Assembly: GCA_001600875.1 (NCBI GenBank)
Contig: BCLD01000004.1
Span: 942,553-1,006,552, forward strand
Origin: Solicoccozyma terricola
Taxonomy: Eukaryota > Basidiomycota > Tremellomycetes > Filobasidiales > Piskurozymaceae
Length of the DNA: 64,000 nt
Reading direction: 5' to 3'
The translations under genes were made by a program, and so were the position numbers. The notes beneath the pieces were generated by a model. It did no database searches. It saw only the letters and a list, made by a program, of their open reading frames with translations, and had not been told where the DNA came from. Each line of letters opens with the position of its first letter. The stretch's first letter is position 1. Positions 1-11,550 of this stretch are shown one piece after another.

Positions 1-88
1 ATCGTTACAGCCCTATCAGCCCACAAGTCTCGTAAAATTACCATCGTGCCGCCCGCAGGGGGTTGTGCCAAGCCAGCAGGGTCGTTCG

Positions 89-3000
89 TCATGCAGCAAT
101 CATCGCGATCCGTGAGACGTGTGGAATATTCAATTGCTTGGGGATGACTGCGAGATGATTAAGGTGAGCTGGCGTCTGCGATGTCCCCAATCAGCTAACA
201 CTCACAGGTTTCCAAGCTTTCGATTTCTCGTGCGGGCGGTAGTTGATATCTGGAAAGTTTATGTCAGCCTCGGAACCTGCTTTGCAGTTTCATCATATCG
301 CAACTCACGGCCCTGCTTCATCCGTCTCTGGCGGTAGCAGGAGATGGTCTCCTTTGTCGTTGGCATTCACGCGAGCTGATACCATTCTCAGGATTTCGGG
401 GGAGATAGGGGTCTGATAGCGCGAGGGCGCTGGTCAACTTTCGGTCGTAACGACAAAGTAAAGTGACTCCTCACCTCGTAATCTGCTACATGGTACTGGC
501 TGATTAACTTCTGAATCTGCGTGGGAGACAAGATCCAGCAGACATCAAAGAGAATATCGATGTCCGCTTGCGTAGCCTGAGAAATAGCTCTCGTTAACGC
601 TCATCGCTCCGCTGCGCAGACAAGGTCATCTCACCTTCTTCAGCTGTAAGAGCTTCGTCGCTTGCATCAAGCTCTCTAATTGCAGAGTGCCCTCCTGCAA
701 ATCATGCGACTTGCACCACTCCTCAATTCGGGTAATGTTGTACTGGATTTGCATGGCTGGACAGGAGGATTGGTGAGGGCTCGAATGACATCTCTTCTCG
801 GTTTACTCACCTCGCTTCCACGAGCAGAAGTTGCGTCTCATGAGCATGTCGTTGAAGCTTGTGACTCCAATAAGCTTCAAGAGTTCGTCGATTACTTGCT
901 GGACTACCGAGTCCTCGAGATAAAAGCTTTTGAGAGCCTTGTGGACCTTGTTGAGGATGTTTAAGATATCATCCATTCCGAACGCCGGGGTGGAAGGGTT
1001 TTGGCCGATGAAGCGACCAAAGAGTCGGGTTTCGTTTGTGACGAAACCTGGCAAGGCTTGGCTTTCGATAAGCGCCGGGATGACCATCTTGGATAGCTTC
1101 CGCTTGACCTCTTGCATGAACGTCAGATAGATGTTGTACTCAAGACTGTCCAGGTCGTGTTTGACGATAGTAACCAACCTCTCGTAGCTGGGCCATGCGA
1201 AAGGTCGGACGTATGGGTCACATTCTTCGCCTCGCCCCGGAACAAATCCGGCCAACACGTCTGCCTCAGCACCGCTAACGAAGGATAAGATCTCGTGGAC
1301 GTTCGTGAGCCAGTAGATTCCGGGAATGATAGCGTCTTCTCCCTTCAGAGTCTGGCACGCATTGTCATGTGATGAGATCATCAGATGATACCTTTGGCTG
1401 TTGATCAATTTCCGTCCACTCACCATGACATGATGTTGAATCGTCTGCATGACATTCGCCAAGAAACGCTCGCTCTCCTCGATCAATCCGAACTTCCACA
1501 TCTCGTTAGTGATGATGCTGATGATATGTGCGGGGAACATGACCTCGGAGTAGGTTGGCGGGTTGTTCAGACTGGGCGAGACGATGCGTAGATCTCGGAT
1601 CAAGCCGCCTAGAACCTCGACGTCAAGGGCTTCCTCGTGTTCCAGCAACCTGACCAGTTCCTCCCATGGGCCCTCAAAGGGTATGGGGTGTCCATTGGAG
1701 TCACGAAGGCGAATGTCGGCACCGTTCGGAATTGCCATGGATGCTGCTCTGACTCCGTTCGCCTCCACCTTGCCCTGGACCAATCTCTCGTCTAGCGAGT
1801 CCCGAGAAACGGCATATGCAACGCCTGCGTTGCTGTGTCGTCTCAGTCGTCGCCGTTGGGGAGATCGACCATTATCCACTGTGACGTTCTCGAGAGCACG
1901 AAGACCGCCGTTAGTATGGGCCTGTGTTGGAGAGGTAGGAACGTCTGATCGGGCATTACGGGTAAGTGATTGCAGTGCGTTGGCACGGTTCAGCTGGTCC
2001 TTGAGAGCAGCAACCTCCTCGCGCAGCGCGTTGACGGATGCTGAGTCGTCCAAACTCCTTGCCACAGCGCTGTCGAAAGCTTCCTGCTTGTCGTAAAAAG
2101 CCTGTTCTGCAACTTTAGTCTGATCGTGAAGGCGCAGTATTTCGGCGTCGCGATCGGCAAGGTTTTTATGCAGCGCCTCGTAGCGTGCCTCTGCTTCCTG
2201 TTTGGCCGCAAGGAGGTCTTCGAATTGGCTGGTGGGCACAGTGGGTTTGGCCAACTCTCGCCTGTGAGCGTCGTTGAGCGCGATGACTTCCTCGTGCTTG
2301 CCGGCAAGTTGCTCCAGCTGCTGCTTGAGCAGACTGATATCCTGTCTCAGCTCCTTGCACTCTATGGTCCGCTTCTGCAAGGACTGTGTCAGCTCGATGA
2401 CCTTGTTCTCCATCTTCCCGGAGATTTCCTTGTATCTGGCTGCCGACTTGGCTTCCGCTTTAAGGCCGAGAAGTTCTTTCTTTGCAAGGCGCCGACGTTG
2501 ACATGACTGAATGTATACGACTCCATTAAGGGTTTTGCGGTACGCACGTCGTGCGAGGCTGGGTGAGAAGAAGTTCAGCTTCGTAGTCAGGTTAAGATGT
2601 GATCGGAACCACTCACACTCCTCGCCACAAACTCTGCAATAAGAGAGCAGCTCCTTGCGTCCGCGCCTCTCTGAAGCGGAGCCGAGCTTGATAACCACGT
2701 ACATCTGAGGTGACAACATTCAGCGAACTTCCTCCCTTTCGGTGTGATCTCGTCATGAACTCACAGGCCTGTGCCTTGATCACTGAAGCCCGAAGAGCCA
2801 AGAAACGCTGTCGCTCCATGTAACCACGGATGATTTTCTGGATAAGGACAGCAGCCTTCTGCCTTCGCAACTCTGCCACCATCCGCCTCCCCATCTCACC
2901 ACGCCACCAGGACTGAAGCTTGATAGCAGCCGTCTTCATTCGCACGTAGTCCCGCCTGGCAAGCATTCGCTTCACGTTCTTTTGGACAAGGGTCACAAGG

Positions 3001-6000
3001 TAGTTGAGCCGCTGAGTCCTCAAGCTCTCCAACAAGGCAAGCGATCCAGCTCTAAAGAAAATTTTAGTCAAGCCCAGCTGGTACTTGTCCTGGTCATTGA
3101 TTGTGGCCGAAATAATGCTGTTGCAAAATGCCTTTTCATCGGTGAAACCCCAGAACTTGGACTCCACAAGGAGATAGTACCTGTAACCAAACGTAGGTCA
3201 GCTACATGCTCTTTTTGTCGAGCGGCAAGAGAAATCGGCCCCACCTCTCTGCAAAATATGGGTAAGTCACTCGACTAGGATATCCTGCACAGCTGATCCG
3301 AATAGTCTCAAGTACACCACATGCTCTCAATTGAGCCAGAACCTGCGGTGACTCGAATAGCCATGCTTCCTTGGACTCGTTCGGCTTGATGCAACGGATG
3401 TAATGAACGTTCGTGTTGTTGATGGTATCCATCAGACTTGACAGTGAACTCTTGAAGATGCTGCCGAGGGTAGGTTTGCGGTTCGTAGTCCGTTTGGGTG
3501 CGGTTGTCCCTATCGCAACTGCGGCTGCCTGCTTTTCTTTGACTGCATCATTTGCTGCTGCTTCGGAAGCTTCGATACATTGGGTAAGGAAAACGTTGGT
3601 GGCGGACTTAAGCATTTCCAGATGCTCTTCTGGCACGGTGTCTCTGTTCTTCTCGATGAAGCCCTCGACATCGTAAGTAACATCGTGAGCGTAATGAGCG
3701 ATCGTGAAGGCGTTTTGAGCGAATCGTGGCTTCTTGAACACGGCTGTCTGCTCCGGTTTGGTTATTGTCTGATGAAGCTTGCTGGCGAAAGAATTATCGG
3801 CGCCGGCTGGTAGTCGCGATTCCTCGTCGAGCAATGACAAAACACCAAGTTTTCCCTCGATGACGTCGATACAATTTTGATTGTCCGCAAAATCGATGAA
3901 GGTCCACTTGATCTCCTCGCGGACATACTCCTCCTGCTCTAGCTTGAAGACATGTGCATTGAACTCTTGTTGAAGCTTTTCATTGGCCCAGTTGATGCAG
4001 AATTGCTCGAACGAGTTCTTCTTGAAGTGTTCAAAGCCATAGATATCCAGGACACCAATGAATTTGACTTTTTCTGCTTCACTCGTTCCCTTCAGAGACT
4101 CGTTGACTTTGGAGACAAGCCACTGCAAGAATATGCAACATCGTGAGCGAGTCTTCTAAAAGCGTTTTCGTGACTTGCCGATCTGCGCTTTACTCACATC
4201 GAACATCGAGCTGTAGATGTACTTTGCAACCGAATCTCGAACGACCTGCGCTTGAGGTGCCGTCAAAGGGGTCTCCAAAGTCTCACCACGAGTCTTCAGC
4301 TGTTTCTTCGTTGTCCACTTTCTGAACTCATCCTTCTTGAGACCCAACAACGTCGTAGCCCAACCTAGCGCCTCGTCGTCGCTTGCGATCGTTGACTCTG
4401 CTCGAGCTGCACTACCACGTTGTTCGATCTTGACGTTTCCAAGGTGAAGAAGAGCCGCGAGGATGGTGAAGATTTGCCGTTGTTCGTTGGCAGAGACGTG
4501 AACTGTGCTCAGAGCCTTTTGCGTCTCTTTGAACTCGTGTGCATCGTCGACTCCAGGAATGGTAATCGCACTTGGTCCACCTCCGCTCAGGTAATTGTAC
4601 TTTGATGGACTAGATTCCAGATGATAGACGTCCTGTCTGTCAGCGGTTGACGCACCAGCGAGCAGTTGATAGAAGATATGGTAATTTCGTTCTATCTCTG
4701 GTTGGTAGACCAACCGCGATCGTTCTAAAAGGTAAGTTCGTATCCGTGCTCCGACGATCTCATGTCGTTTGTTAAAGTTGACCTAGTTTCGTAGTAGTGC
4801 ATATATCAGCCATTATTGCGAATCGGCCTACTTGTGTGTCAATCTCTGACACCCACCTCGATATACTTGCCAAACCTCGAACTATTATCATTCCTCGTAG
4901 TTTTAGCATTACCGAACGCCTCCATAATCGGATTACTAGCCAGGATTTGCTTTTCCGTTTCACTCATTCCGGACTCGTCTAGTTTTGATCTTTGCCTCGG
5001 CCAATTTGGAGTTGTAGGAGAGCGTGATGGATCTTCAACTGATGCAAAGTATCTCAGGATGTATTTTGCCGAAACGGTTTTACCAGCACCGCTGTAAATT
5101 ACCCCCAAGCAAAAAATTCAACCAAAGTCAGGATCGATAGAGGAATCGAGCGGAGGACCGTCGGGACTTTTTCCATCTACTTACCTTTCTCCACTGACGA
5201 CAATAGTCTGATCTCCAAACCCAGTTTGATCCTTACCACCACCTCCATCACCTTTTCGCATACAATCCAAAGCTTCCTCTGCGATCGCGAATCTGACGTA
5301 GAATGTCCAACCAAAATGACAATTCATTCAGCACTTGTTTCTATCGACCAAATGGTCGATTGTTGGGAAAAAAAAAAAGAAAAGGGCTTCAAAGCTCACA
5401 GATGAGGCTCTAGCTCCCCTTTCTTCTTCCCAGCGTATTGTTGAATGTATTCCGGTTCGTCTGAATGACGATGGTAAATACATGCGTGGTCAGCATTTAG
5501 TTTTACATGCAAGTCCATACCACACATCAAACGAACAGATTGGTAGCTTTGCGAAAGGGTTTAATGCCACCTTGAGGACCATGGAAATGAAAAATTGTGT
5601 TATCATGAGCGTCAGTATTGGATCTAACCCGTCAGATCGCGGACTGTTAAGGGCTCACCAGGACGATACCCGAGTAGGTATATGGACTACGATTAGCATA
5701 CCGTAGCGAGATCGCATGCAAGACTGAAAAAACCCCACCAATACCGATAACATCAGCATTCATATTCACCTCCCCCCCCACCCAACGGTCTCTGAGCCAC
5801 CACCACCACCACCACCACACACAACTCACCACTCGGTTCATTCAAATTACTCAGATTCGACAAATCCTCTTCTGCTTCCATATTAGGAGGATTCCTCAAC
5901 GGTGGTAACCCACTAATCTGATTATCTTTACCACCTCCTATCCCGGTACTAGCTTCAGGTGAATTAGGCTGTAATTGTTGATTCTGAGCGGCTTCAATGA

Positions 6001-6190
6001 TAGATGATAGTGGGAAAGTGAGTGTTGATGTATCACCACTTGATTCATCCTTGATATGAAGTGTTAACGTTTCTTCCGTTGTTGTGTCAGAGGAAGGATT
6101 GGAGTCGACTGAAACGATCTCAGCTGGTTTCCAACCGGAAGTGACGTCAGGAAGCCATACTCGAGTTCCCTTGATGTATGGATGAGACAT
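89..6190 (-). CDS. MYO2: Class V myosin heavy chain (MYO2 type), multi-exon
   Basis: Actin-based motor that carries secretory vesicles and organelles toward sites of growth. Seen in order: an N-terminal SH3-like region starting [15 protein letters not shown] (ATG at 6188-6190); the motor core with P-loop GESGAGKT split by an intron near 5090-5190, then [10 protein letters not shown]; the relay region [26 protein letters not shown] cut across 3950-4060; about five to six IQ motifs (2750-3050 and just before); a coiled coil (about 2000-2500); and a DIL/dilute cargo domain (about 100-1700). The last exons are short: after [13 protein letters not shown] (640-760) come [15 protein letters not shown], then [13 protein letters not shown], ending [12 protein letters not shown] with the stop at 89-91. 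These C-terminal joins keep frame and match the usual end of fungal myosin V. Exon 1 ends at 5830 and a phase-1 donor GTTCGT is needed near 5540. Size is roughly 1,600 residues, normal for the family. Confidence 0.93.
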
Positions 6191-7364
6191 GATGGGTGCT
6201 CTATCAGGCGCCGGGTTTTTATTGGGAGATTTCGTCTAAAGGAGTGGGGTTGGGGGTTGGGGGTGGGAGTGTGGGGAAAGTCCAACTAGGTTGAGCAAGT
6301 GGAACGACGATACGATTGAAAGGAGAGGAGAGACGTAGCGGGTTCGTCAAGTGTCGTGTCGGTGGGTGTTAGTTGATCGTGTCTGGCAATTCACCCAGGA
6401 CCGATTAGATGTCGGTTCAGCGGTCTTTGATTGTCCGTCCGCCGCCGTTCCAACCTCGAGACTGAATGGAAACTGATTTCTGGTTCTTCCCTCCGCGGAG
6501 ACGATGGTTAGGGGTGGACGGGGTATGTTGTCCGTGGAAGAGGTCACAAGCGATTGCTGTGAGGGATGTGCTGCTGTTGTCGATGGTCCTGTTCCCCAAT
6601 CTGTGTGGATACCGAGCTTGCTGTGTTGTTCGCGTGTCCGACTTGACAAAGAGCGCGTTTTCGCGTAAAGCCAGCAGGTGCCGGGGCGGTGGCGGTGGCG
6701 AATATTTTGGGGAAGTGGGGATATCCCAGGCTGCGAAGCTCACATCGTCTAGCGATCCTCCACGTAGTAGACTACCTAGTTTCACCCTCCACCACCCATT
6801 CATCTCGGTCGTCCTCTTGGCTCGACTTTTGCTTTCTCGCAAGGATTATTCCAGACCCATCTGCCATGGTATCATTCCTCCCGACTGGCATCCCGGCATC
6901 ATGTCCGTGGCACAAATGGGAACATCTAAATCTCATCTCATCGGTCGTGTATTTCATTATAATAACAAGATCCCGGTACCTCTCCGTTTTCACAGGAGAA
7001 GAACAGGCAGGCACAGGCGCAGGCGCTTGGAAACACAGAAACTAGATACAGTCGTTTGAGAAGAAACCCCAAATGCAATCGCAAAAGGTTCGAGAAACGG
7101 TAGAGAAAATGAGGTTGAGAAGCGTCGAAAGGAGAAAATGGGGGTGGGGGGGTTCAATCAACGAGGTTGACTAGTGGTTACGAGGGTCGAATAGTAGGGG
7201 ATGTTTAGGGGGGGGGGGGGGAAGAGGAGTTGGTCTTTTCTAGGCCTGGAAGAAATCTAATCAAAACAAACATACCACCAAACACCTCCATCAGCTGTCG
7301 TGTCATTCCCAACAAAGAACCACCCCCACGATATACTCACGTTTTGTCTTCTACCAGGCCTCTA
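6191..7364. promoter_or_regulatory. MYO2 upstream region / 3' flank of the small membrane gene
   Basis: About 1.2 kb separate the myosin start from the stop of the next minus-strand gene. No conserved coding stretch is seen; the open frames here on both strands are low-complexity. It holds the MYO2 promoter and leader, a G-rich run at 6246-6276 just before the ATG, and a 14-base G run at 7208-7221 that is poly-C on the sense strand of the flanking genes. A GTGAGT-like donor just after the small gene's stop (near 7335-7341) suggests a spliced 3' UTR. Confidence 0.5.
6246..6276 (+). promoter_or_regulatory. G-quadruplex-type motif before MYO2 start
   Basis: Five G tracts (4, 5, 5, 3 and 4 G) with loops of 2, 2, 1 and 5 bases lie 56-86 bp upstream of the myosin ATG, on the strand opposite the gene. 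This meets the usual G3+N1-7 pattern for a quadruplex; the sense strand is C-rich and could form an i-motif. A regulatory effect is inference only. Confidence 0.5.
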
Positions 7365-7828
7365 CTAGACAGTTGTTCTTCCTCGACGACCACCCGAGCA
7401 ACATCCACATGTCTGTAGGGAATAAAAAACCCACCCCACCGAAAGCAATGACGGAAAATATCCAGAAGAGAGAACATCAGCCACCTTCTCCATCTTTTAG
7501 AAACACATGGCTAACAGCCCGCAAGACAAGGAAAAGGGGAATGGATAACGCACAATAAAGTTCCAAATCGCTACGAGAACCGTGGTGATACCACCTATGA
7601 TTGCCATAAGTACTGAACCGATAGCTGAGATGACGGACATGATGGCGCCTGGTTGGGTGTGGGAATAAACGCAGGGGTGGGTAGGTGTGGTCAGGTGAGG
7701 TGGACCGGATGAGGAAAGGGAGAGGAGGAGTGGAAAATAGATAAATGTCAGTCTGGGGTGTGCGTGGTTGCTTGAGACTCGTGTCGTACTAGGAACTCAC
7801 CGCCGATAGCTGAGATGATGTTACCCAT
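7365..7828 (-). CDS. Small hydrophobic membrane protein with Cys-rich tail (two introns)
   Basis: A three-exon gene of about 56 residues, with each exon too short to stand out as an open frame. Exon 1 starts at 7826-7828 (MGNIISAIGG) and ends at a GTGAGT donor; exon 2 resumes after CAG near 7648 (AIMSVISAIG...), giving one long hydrophobic helix rich in Ile/Val/Ala, up to AIWNFI; a GTGCGT donor follows, and exon 3 after ACAG encodes TCGCCSGGRRGRTTV and stops at 7365-7367. Joined frames are open and phases agree. The layout (MGN start, Ile/Ala-rich membrane segment, CxCC cluster, basic tail) resembles short uncharacterised proteins common in fungal genomes. The MGN start could be N-myristoylated and the cysteines palmitoylated, but this is inference. 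Function unknown. Confidence 0.72.
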
Positions 7829-8174
7829 GATGAGAGATAAAATATGTTTATCAAGATGAGATTTGAGTAAAAGTAGATGTTGTTGATAGGAAAACTATCT
7901 CTGGTTGGAGGAGACGGTTGGAGTTATATATGTTTGTGTGGCGGGATAGGGTCGAAAAAAGGAGAGGAAGAAAACATGTGAGCGAGAGATAATGATATCA
8001 TTGCTAGGGGTACCTTTGTTTCCTGCTGTGACTGCGCCGCACATCCGAACGATGAGGTCACCAGGTCACCAGGACAATCAGTTCGCTCCAACGCCACGAG
8101 CCGCCCGCAGAAAATAAAATAACAAATGGACAAAAATCAACATTCCCTACGTCATATGGCCCCCGCCGCCGGAC

Positions 8175-8255
8175 ACGTCACGTGCACATCCTTCTAGCGC
8201 CAACAAAGGAAGTGGCGATGACGTCATGGCACGTGGGATGGTGACTAACCCCTAA
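8175..8255. promoter_or_regulatory. Cluster of CACGTG, TGACGTCA and TGACTAA sites
   Basis: Within 80 bp lie ACGTCA/CACGTG (8175-8184), TGACGTCA (8219-8226), CACGTG (8230-8235) and GTGACTAACCCC (8241 onward). These match known bHLH E-box, ATF/CREB and Yap1/AP-1-like sites. They sit 350-425 bp upstream of the small gene's ATG. A near-copy of the last part is found between DCC1 and the BAG gene (25043 onward). Confidence 0.5.
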
Positions 8256-8334
8256 CTGATTTAATTGCCCCCCCCCATTACACTTCTACTTCTACACTTC
8301 TATGGTATGTTCCACCGTGCTCGCCCGCCCCTGC

Positions 8335-8373
8335 CTCTCCCTCCCCTCCCTCCCTCCCTCCCTCCCTCCCTCC
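8335..8373. repeat. TCCC/CCCT microsatellite
   Basis: Short tandem CCCT/TCCC repeats directly beside the potassium transporter stop codon; likely in its 3' UTR. Confidence 0.8.
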
Positions 8374-8380
8374 ATCTACA

Positions 8381-11300
8381 TCAAATGACAGCCACAACAC
8401 CAACCTTCAACATCTCCTCAGCACTCCCCGGTGAACTATACTCGTCAGGGAAGATAGTCCTCAACCTCCCGTAGATCTCTTCCACGAGCACAGTTCGGAA
8501 CATGTTCCAGATTTTATTCGTGTTTCTTCGAGAGATGATGTTGTAGTTGGGCACTCTGGTTGGGATTTGTAGGTTTGTCAGTTGAGTCATCTCCCTCTCA
8601 ATATAAAAGAACATGACCCACATATGAGAAATCCTATCCCCAGCCGACCTAATCTCCGCCAATCTCAACTCCAACCCATCTCCACCAACCATACGTTCAA
8701 TCGCGACAATCCTTTCCAAGATTTCATTCACTTCAGGTCCCATTCTATCCAAATACCCTTTCCTCATCGTCACCCCGTAGAATCCATCGACCGATCGGAC
8801 TTTCGTGAGCAAGTATCGGGAGGAAAGAGGGAGGTGAGGGACTGCGACGATGTGAGTTGAGAGGAAGACCTGTTTGGATAGCGATGATTGGTTTTGCTTG
8901 ATCAGCCACCTATCAAGGTAAACGGGGGAACACGAACAGTCAGATACTCACAACAACACGAGGTAAAGCGGGAACCTGTCTCATAAACACATTAAACGCA
9001 AACGGCGTTCCCTTTCCATCCGTAGTCTTGTGGAATATAGCAAGCGTTGGAATCCTTTGCAATTCTACCAAATCACCACTTTGTCCTCTGATGAACAATG
9101 CCGACTCTTCTTCGAGAGTGAGGATTGTTCCGTGGTGGTTTTGAGGATGAGGAGGGATCTCGTCGGTCTCTTCAAGACCTAGAATCGAGGGTTCGTCTTC
9201 TTCAGGCAAAGGGACAAGTTTGAATGCCGGCGGTGGGTTCTCTCCTCGTGCTTTCTTCGCTTCATCTGACAACGCGGATGGTGAGTAACGACGGAAGATG
9301 ATACGTGATAGATTTCGTTTATTCTCTGTGTCGAATGAATCTTCGAGTTCACGACCCCATGTCCAGAGAATCATGAAGAGAGTGAGAGCGGAACCGAGTG
9401 CTAGTGGGAACCATGCCCCTAGAGGAACTTTGCGGAGAGCGGCTGGTGGAGCGGGGAAGGATTCAGTATTGACTTCAAGCGCATGCAGATCAAGAGATGG
9501 AATCAACGCACCGCCCCAGAATAGACCATCAAAAAACCCGAAGAACAGGAAAAACAACACTCCGAACGCCCATGGCAGGTGTTTGACGAACGGAATTTGA
9601 ATCGAGATCAAGACGGTGGTACAGATCATCACGGTGGCGACTGCGAAACCATATGCCAGAGTGAGAGCGAAAGAGCTACCGAAACCGCCGACGGTGGCTA
9701 CGGTGCCTATACAGAGAAGCCAGTTGATCGCTGGAATGTACACTTGGCCTGCAGTAATTCGGGACGTGAAGTGAACTCGAATGGATGGGAAAGATTTCAT
9801 GCCGATCAGTTGGTGGATAAGGGAGAAGGTGGCGGTGACCATGGCTTGAGATGCGATGAGCTGTATTTGACAGAAAAGCAGATCTGGATATCAGACGGTG
9901 TTTACCAACCGCACCTCCCGCCGCCTATCCATCAACTCACAGTAGCGAATACACCCATGATCCATGTAACCCACCACAATCCACCATTGGAACCGCCAGG
10001 AATACTGAGGTAGAACGGATTTTGAATGACCAAGTCTCCGTTGGTGATAAGTTTAGCACCTTGGCCGAAATAGGCGAGCATGAGGCAAGGGTAGACGAGT
10101 GAGATGAATGACAATCTGATTGAAGCGGCGTTGAATTGACCGAGACTGCAATCGGCACAGTGGGTTAGTCGCTGAAGGGAAGAACAACATCCCAAGGTCG
10201 ACACTCACTTGGCAAACATTGCCTCACAACCTGTCAATGCAAGAAGGACTCCTGCGAGCGCATCGTAGTTGCCGGTCCGCACAAAGTCTGATCGCCGCCC
10301 AAGGGGATCAGAGACCAAGGTGAGGATATGATAGAGGCAAAATGAAGGTTACGTACACATGATAGCCCTCGATGGATCGAAAGCTCGATAGATACCTGGG
10401 TAGCTAGTGGTATTGATGATGCTTTTTTGAAAAGAGTATTCTCGTAAGCCTTGCGCGGGTAGATACATCACGCAGCACCGCCATTTACTCACCCAGACAC
10501 ACCCAAGATAGCAAGCCAGATGAAGGTGACTGAACCGACAGATGGGTTATCTCAGTGAGATGATGTTGTCACCATCCTCAGCCCTCTCCTCTAGCCACTC
10601 ACGAGGTGCGAACAGGAAGGATAACTTGGTAGTGCCGACTTGTTGAGCCAAAAAGAAAACGATCAAGAATCCGATAGAGATAGGGATGATGTTTTGGCTA
10701 ACGACTGGTGCGACGACGGCTAGACCACCCACACTCGATGTTACGGAGACGGCAGGAGTGAGAATACCATCTGCCATAGTCAATGCGGTTCCGAAGAGGG
10801 TCTTTGTAGATGATTTGATCAGCGCCAGCCGCCACATATCAGTCTTTCGAAGCCATGGACTCGGGGTCCCGGGGTTCCCCGTGTCACACAACTCACCACT
10901 ACCTGTAACGTCCATCTGAATTTCAACAATTTTCCAAGTCGATCCTGATCTGCAGCTTGATTAACTTTGACGTCGATGGTAGAGTACCTCGTGAGTTCTC
11001 GATCATCATCTTGACTCTCCAGTACGTTTCGACGAGGGAACATCTGGAGGAAGAGCGCAAATGGGCCACCTTCTCCTTCACCACTGCCAAAGTTGAGCGC
11101 GAAGACGACCTACATGGAATGAATACGATGAGTGAACATGATCGCGTTTGGGATGAGGCTTCGATATAAGAACCAACGTACGTATTTTAGGAAAGGTAGC
11201 AAGGTGAATGCCCAGAAAATAGCACTAATACCTCCGATGACATCCTCTGCAGGAGGAACAGGGCCTGTCGTAGGCCAGATGGTGGACAAAACATAAAGAG

Positions 11301-11550
11301 GACTCGTTCCAATCTGTGCAATTAAAGGGGGGGAGGGGGGGAAGGGGGCGTCAGACTTGTAGGTCCTCCCTCCAATCCACGCTGTTTGACGGCTCACATC
11401 CGAGTAAATGATACCCAAGCATGAGAAAGACATTGCGAGCAGCTTGAATCCGCTCAGCTTCAACGCCTTACGCTGGAGCGTGCTCTCATCGTCGGATGAA
11501 GACATGCCCACATCAGCTTCTCCTCGGTTCGCATTCGTTATGTCGGACAT
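8381..11550 (-). CDS. HAK/KUP-family potassium transporter
   Basis: Plasma-membrane high-affinity K+ uptake protein of the KUP/HAK/KT family (K_trans). The start at 11548-11550 gives MSDITNANRGEADVG, a hydrophilic N-terminus, then FSCLGIIYSD joined across the first intron to IGTSPLYVLSTIW, the family signature. Later exons encode TALTMADGILTPAVSV, NTTSYPGIYRAFDPS, LTGCEAMFAK, GQFNAASIRLSF and many membrane segments (about 12 expected). The long cytoplasmic tail includes FDTENKRNLSRIIFR, a hydrophilic insert and FMRQVPALPRVV. The last exon (8381-8812) encodes VRSVDGFYGVTMRKGYLDR and ends shortly after FPDEYSSPGSAEE. About nine introns are needed, giving roughly 850 residues. Intron 1 carries a G-rich stretch (C-rich on the sense strand). 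Fungal HAK genes are commonly induced by low K+; no specific site for this is identified here. Confidence 0.92.

Larger units (their letters stand above)
7829..8380. promoter_or_regulatory. Promoter of small membrane gene; HAK 3' flank
   Basis: This 552-bp stretch contains the upstream region of the small membrane-protein gene and the 3' flank of the potassium transporter. It holds CACGTG boxes at 8179-8184 and 8230-8235, a CRE-like palindrome TGACGTCA at 8219-8226, and GGTGACTAACCC just after the second box. A TCCC/CCCT microsatellite runs at about 8335-8373, next to the transporter stop. Confidence 0.55.

Noticed and set aside
6246..6276. GGGGTT-like repeat as internal telomere sequence
   Set aside because: Tracts are irregular (4, 5, 5, 3, 4 G) and do not match a fungal telomere unit; short and in a promoter.
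6466..7059. Plus-strand open frame of 197 codons upstream of MYO2
   Set aside because: No recognisable domain, Arg/Ser-rich and lies in the promoter region; better explained as spacer.
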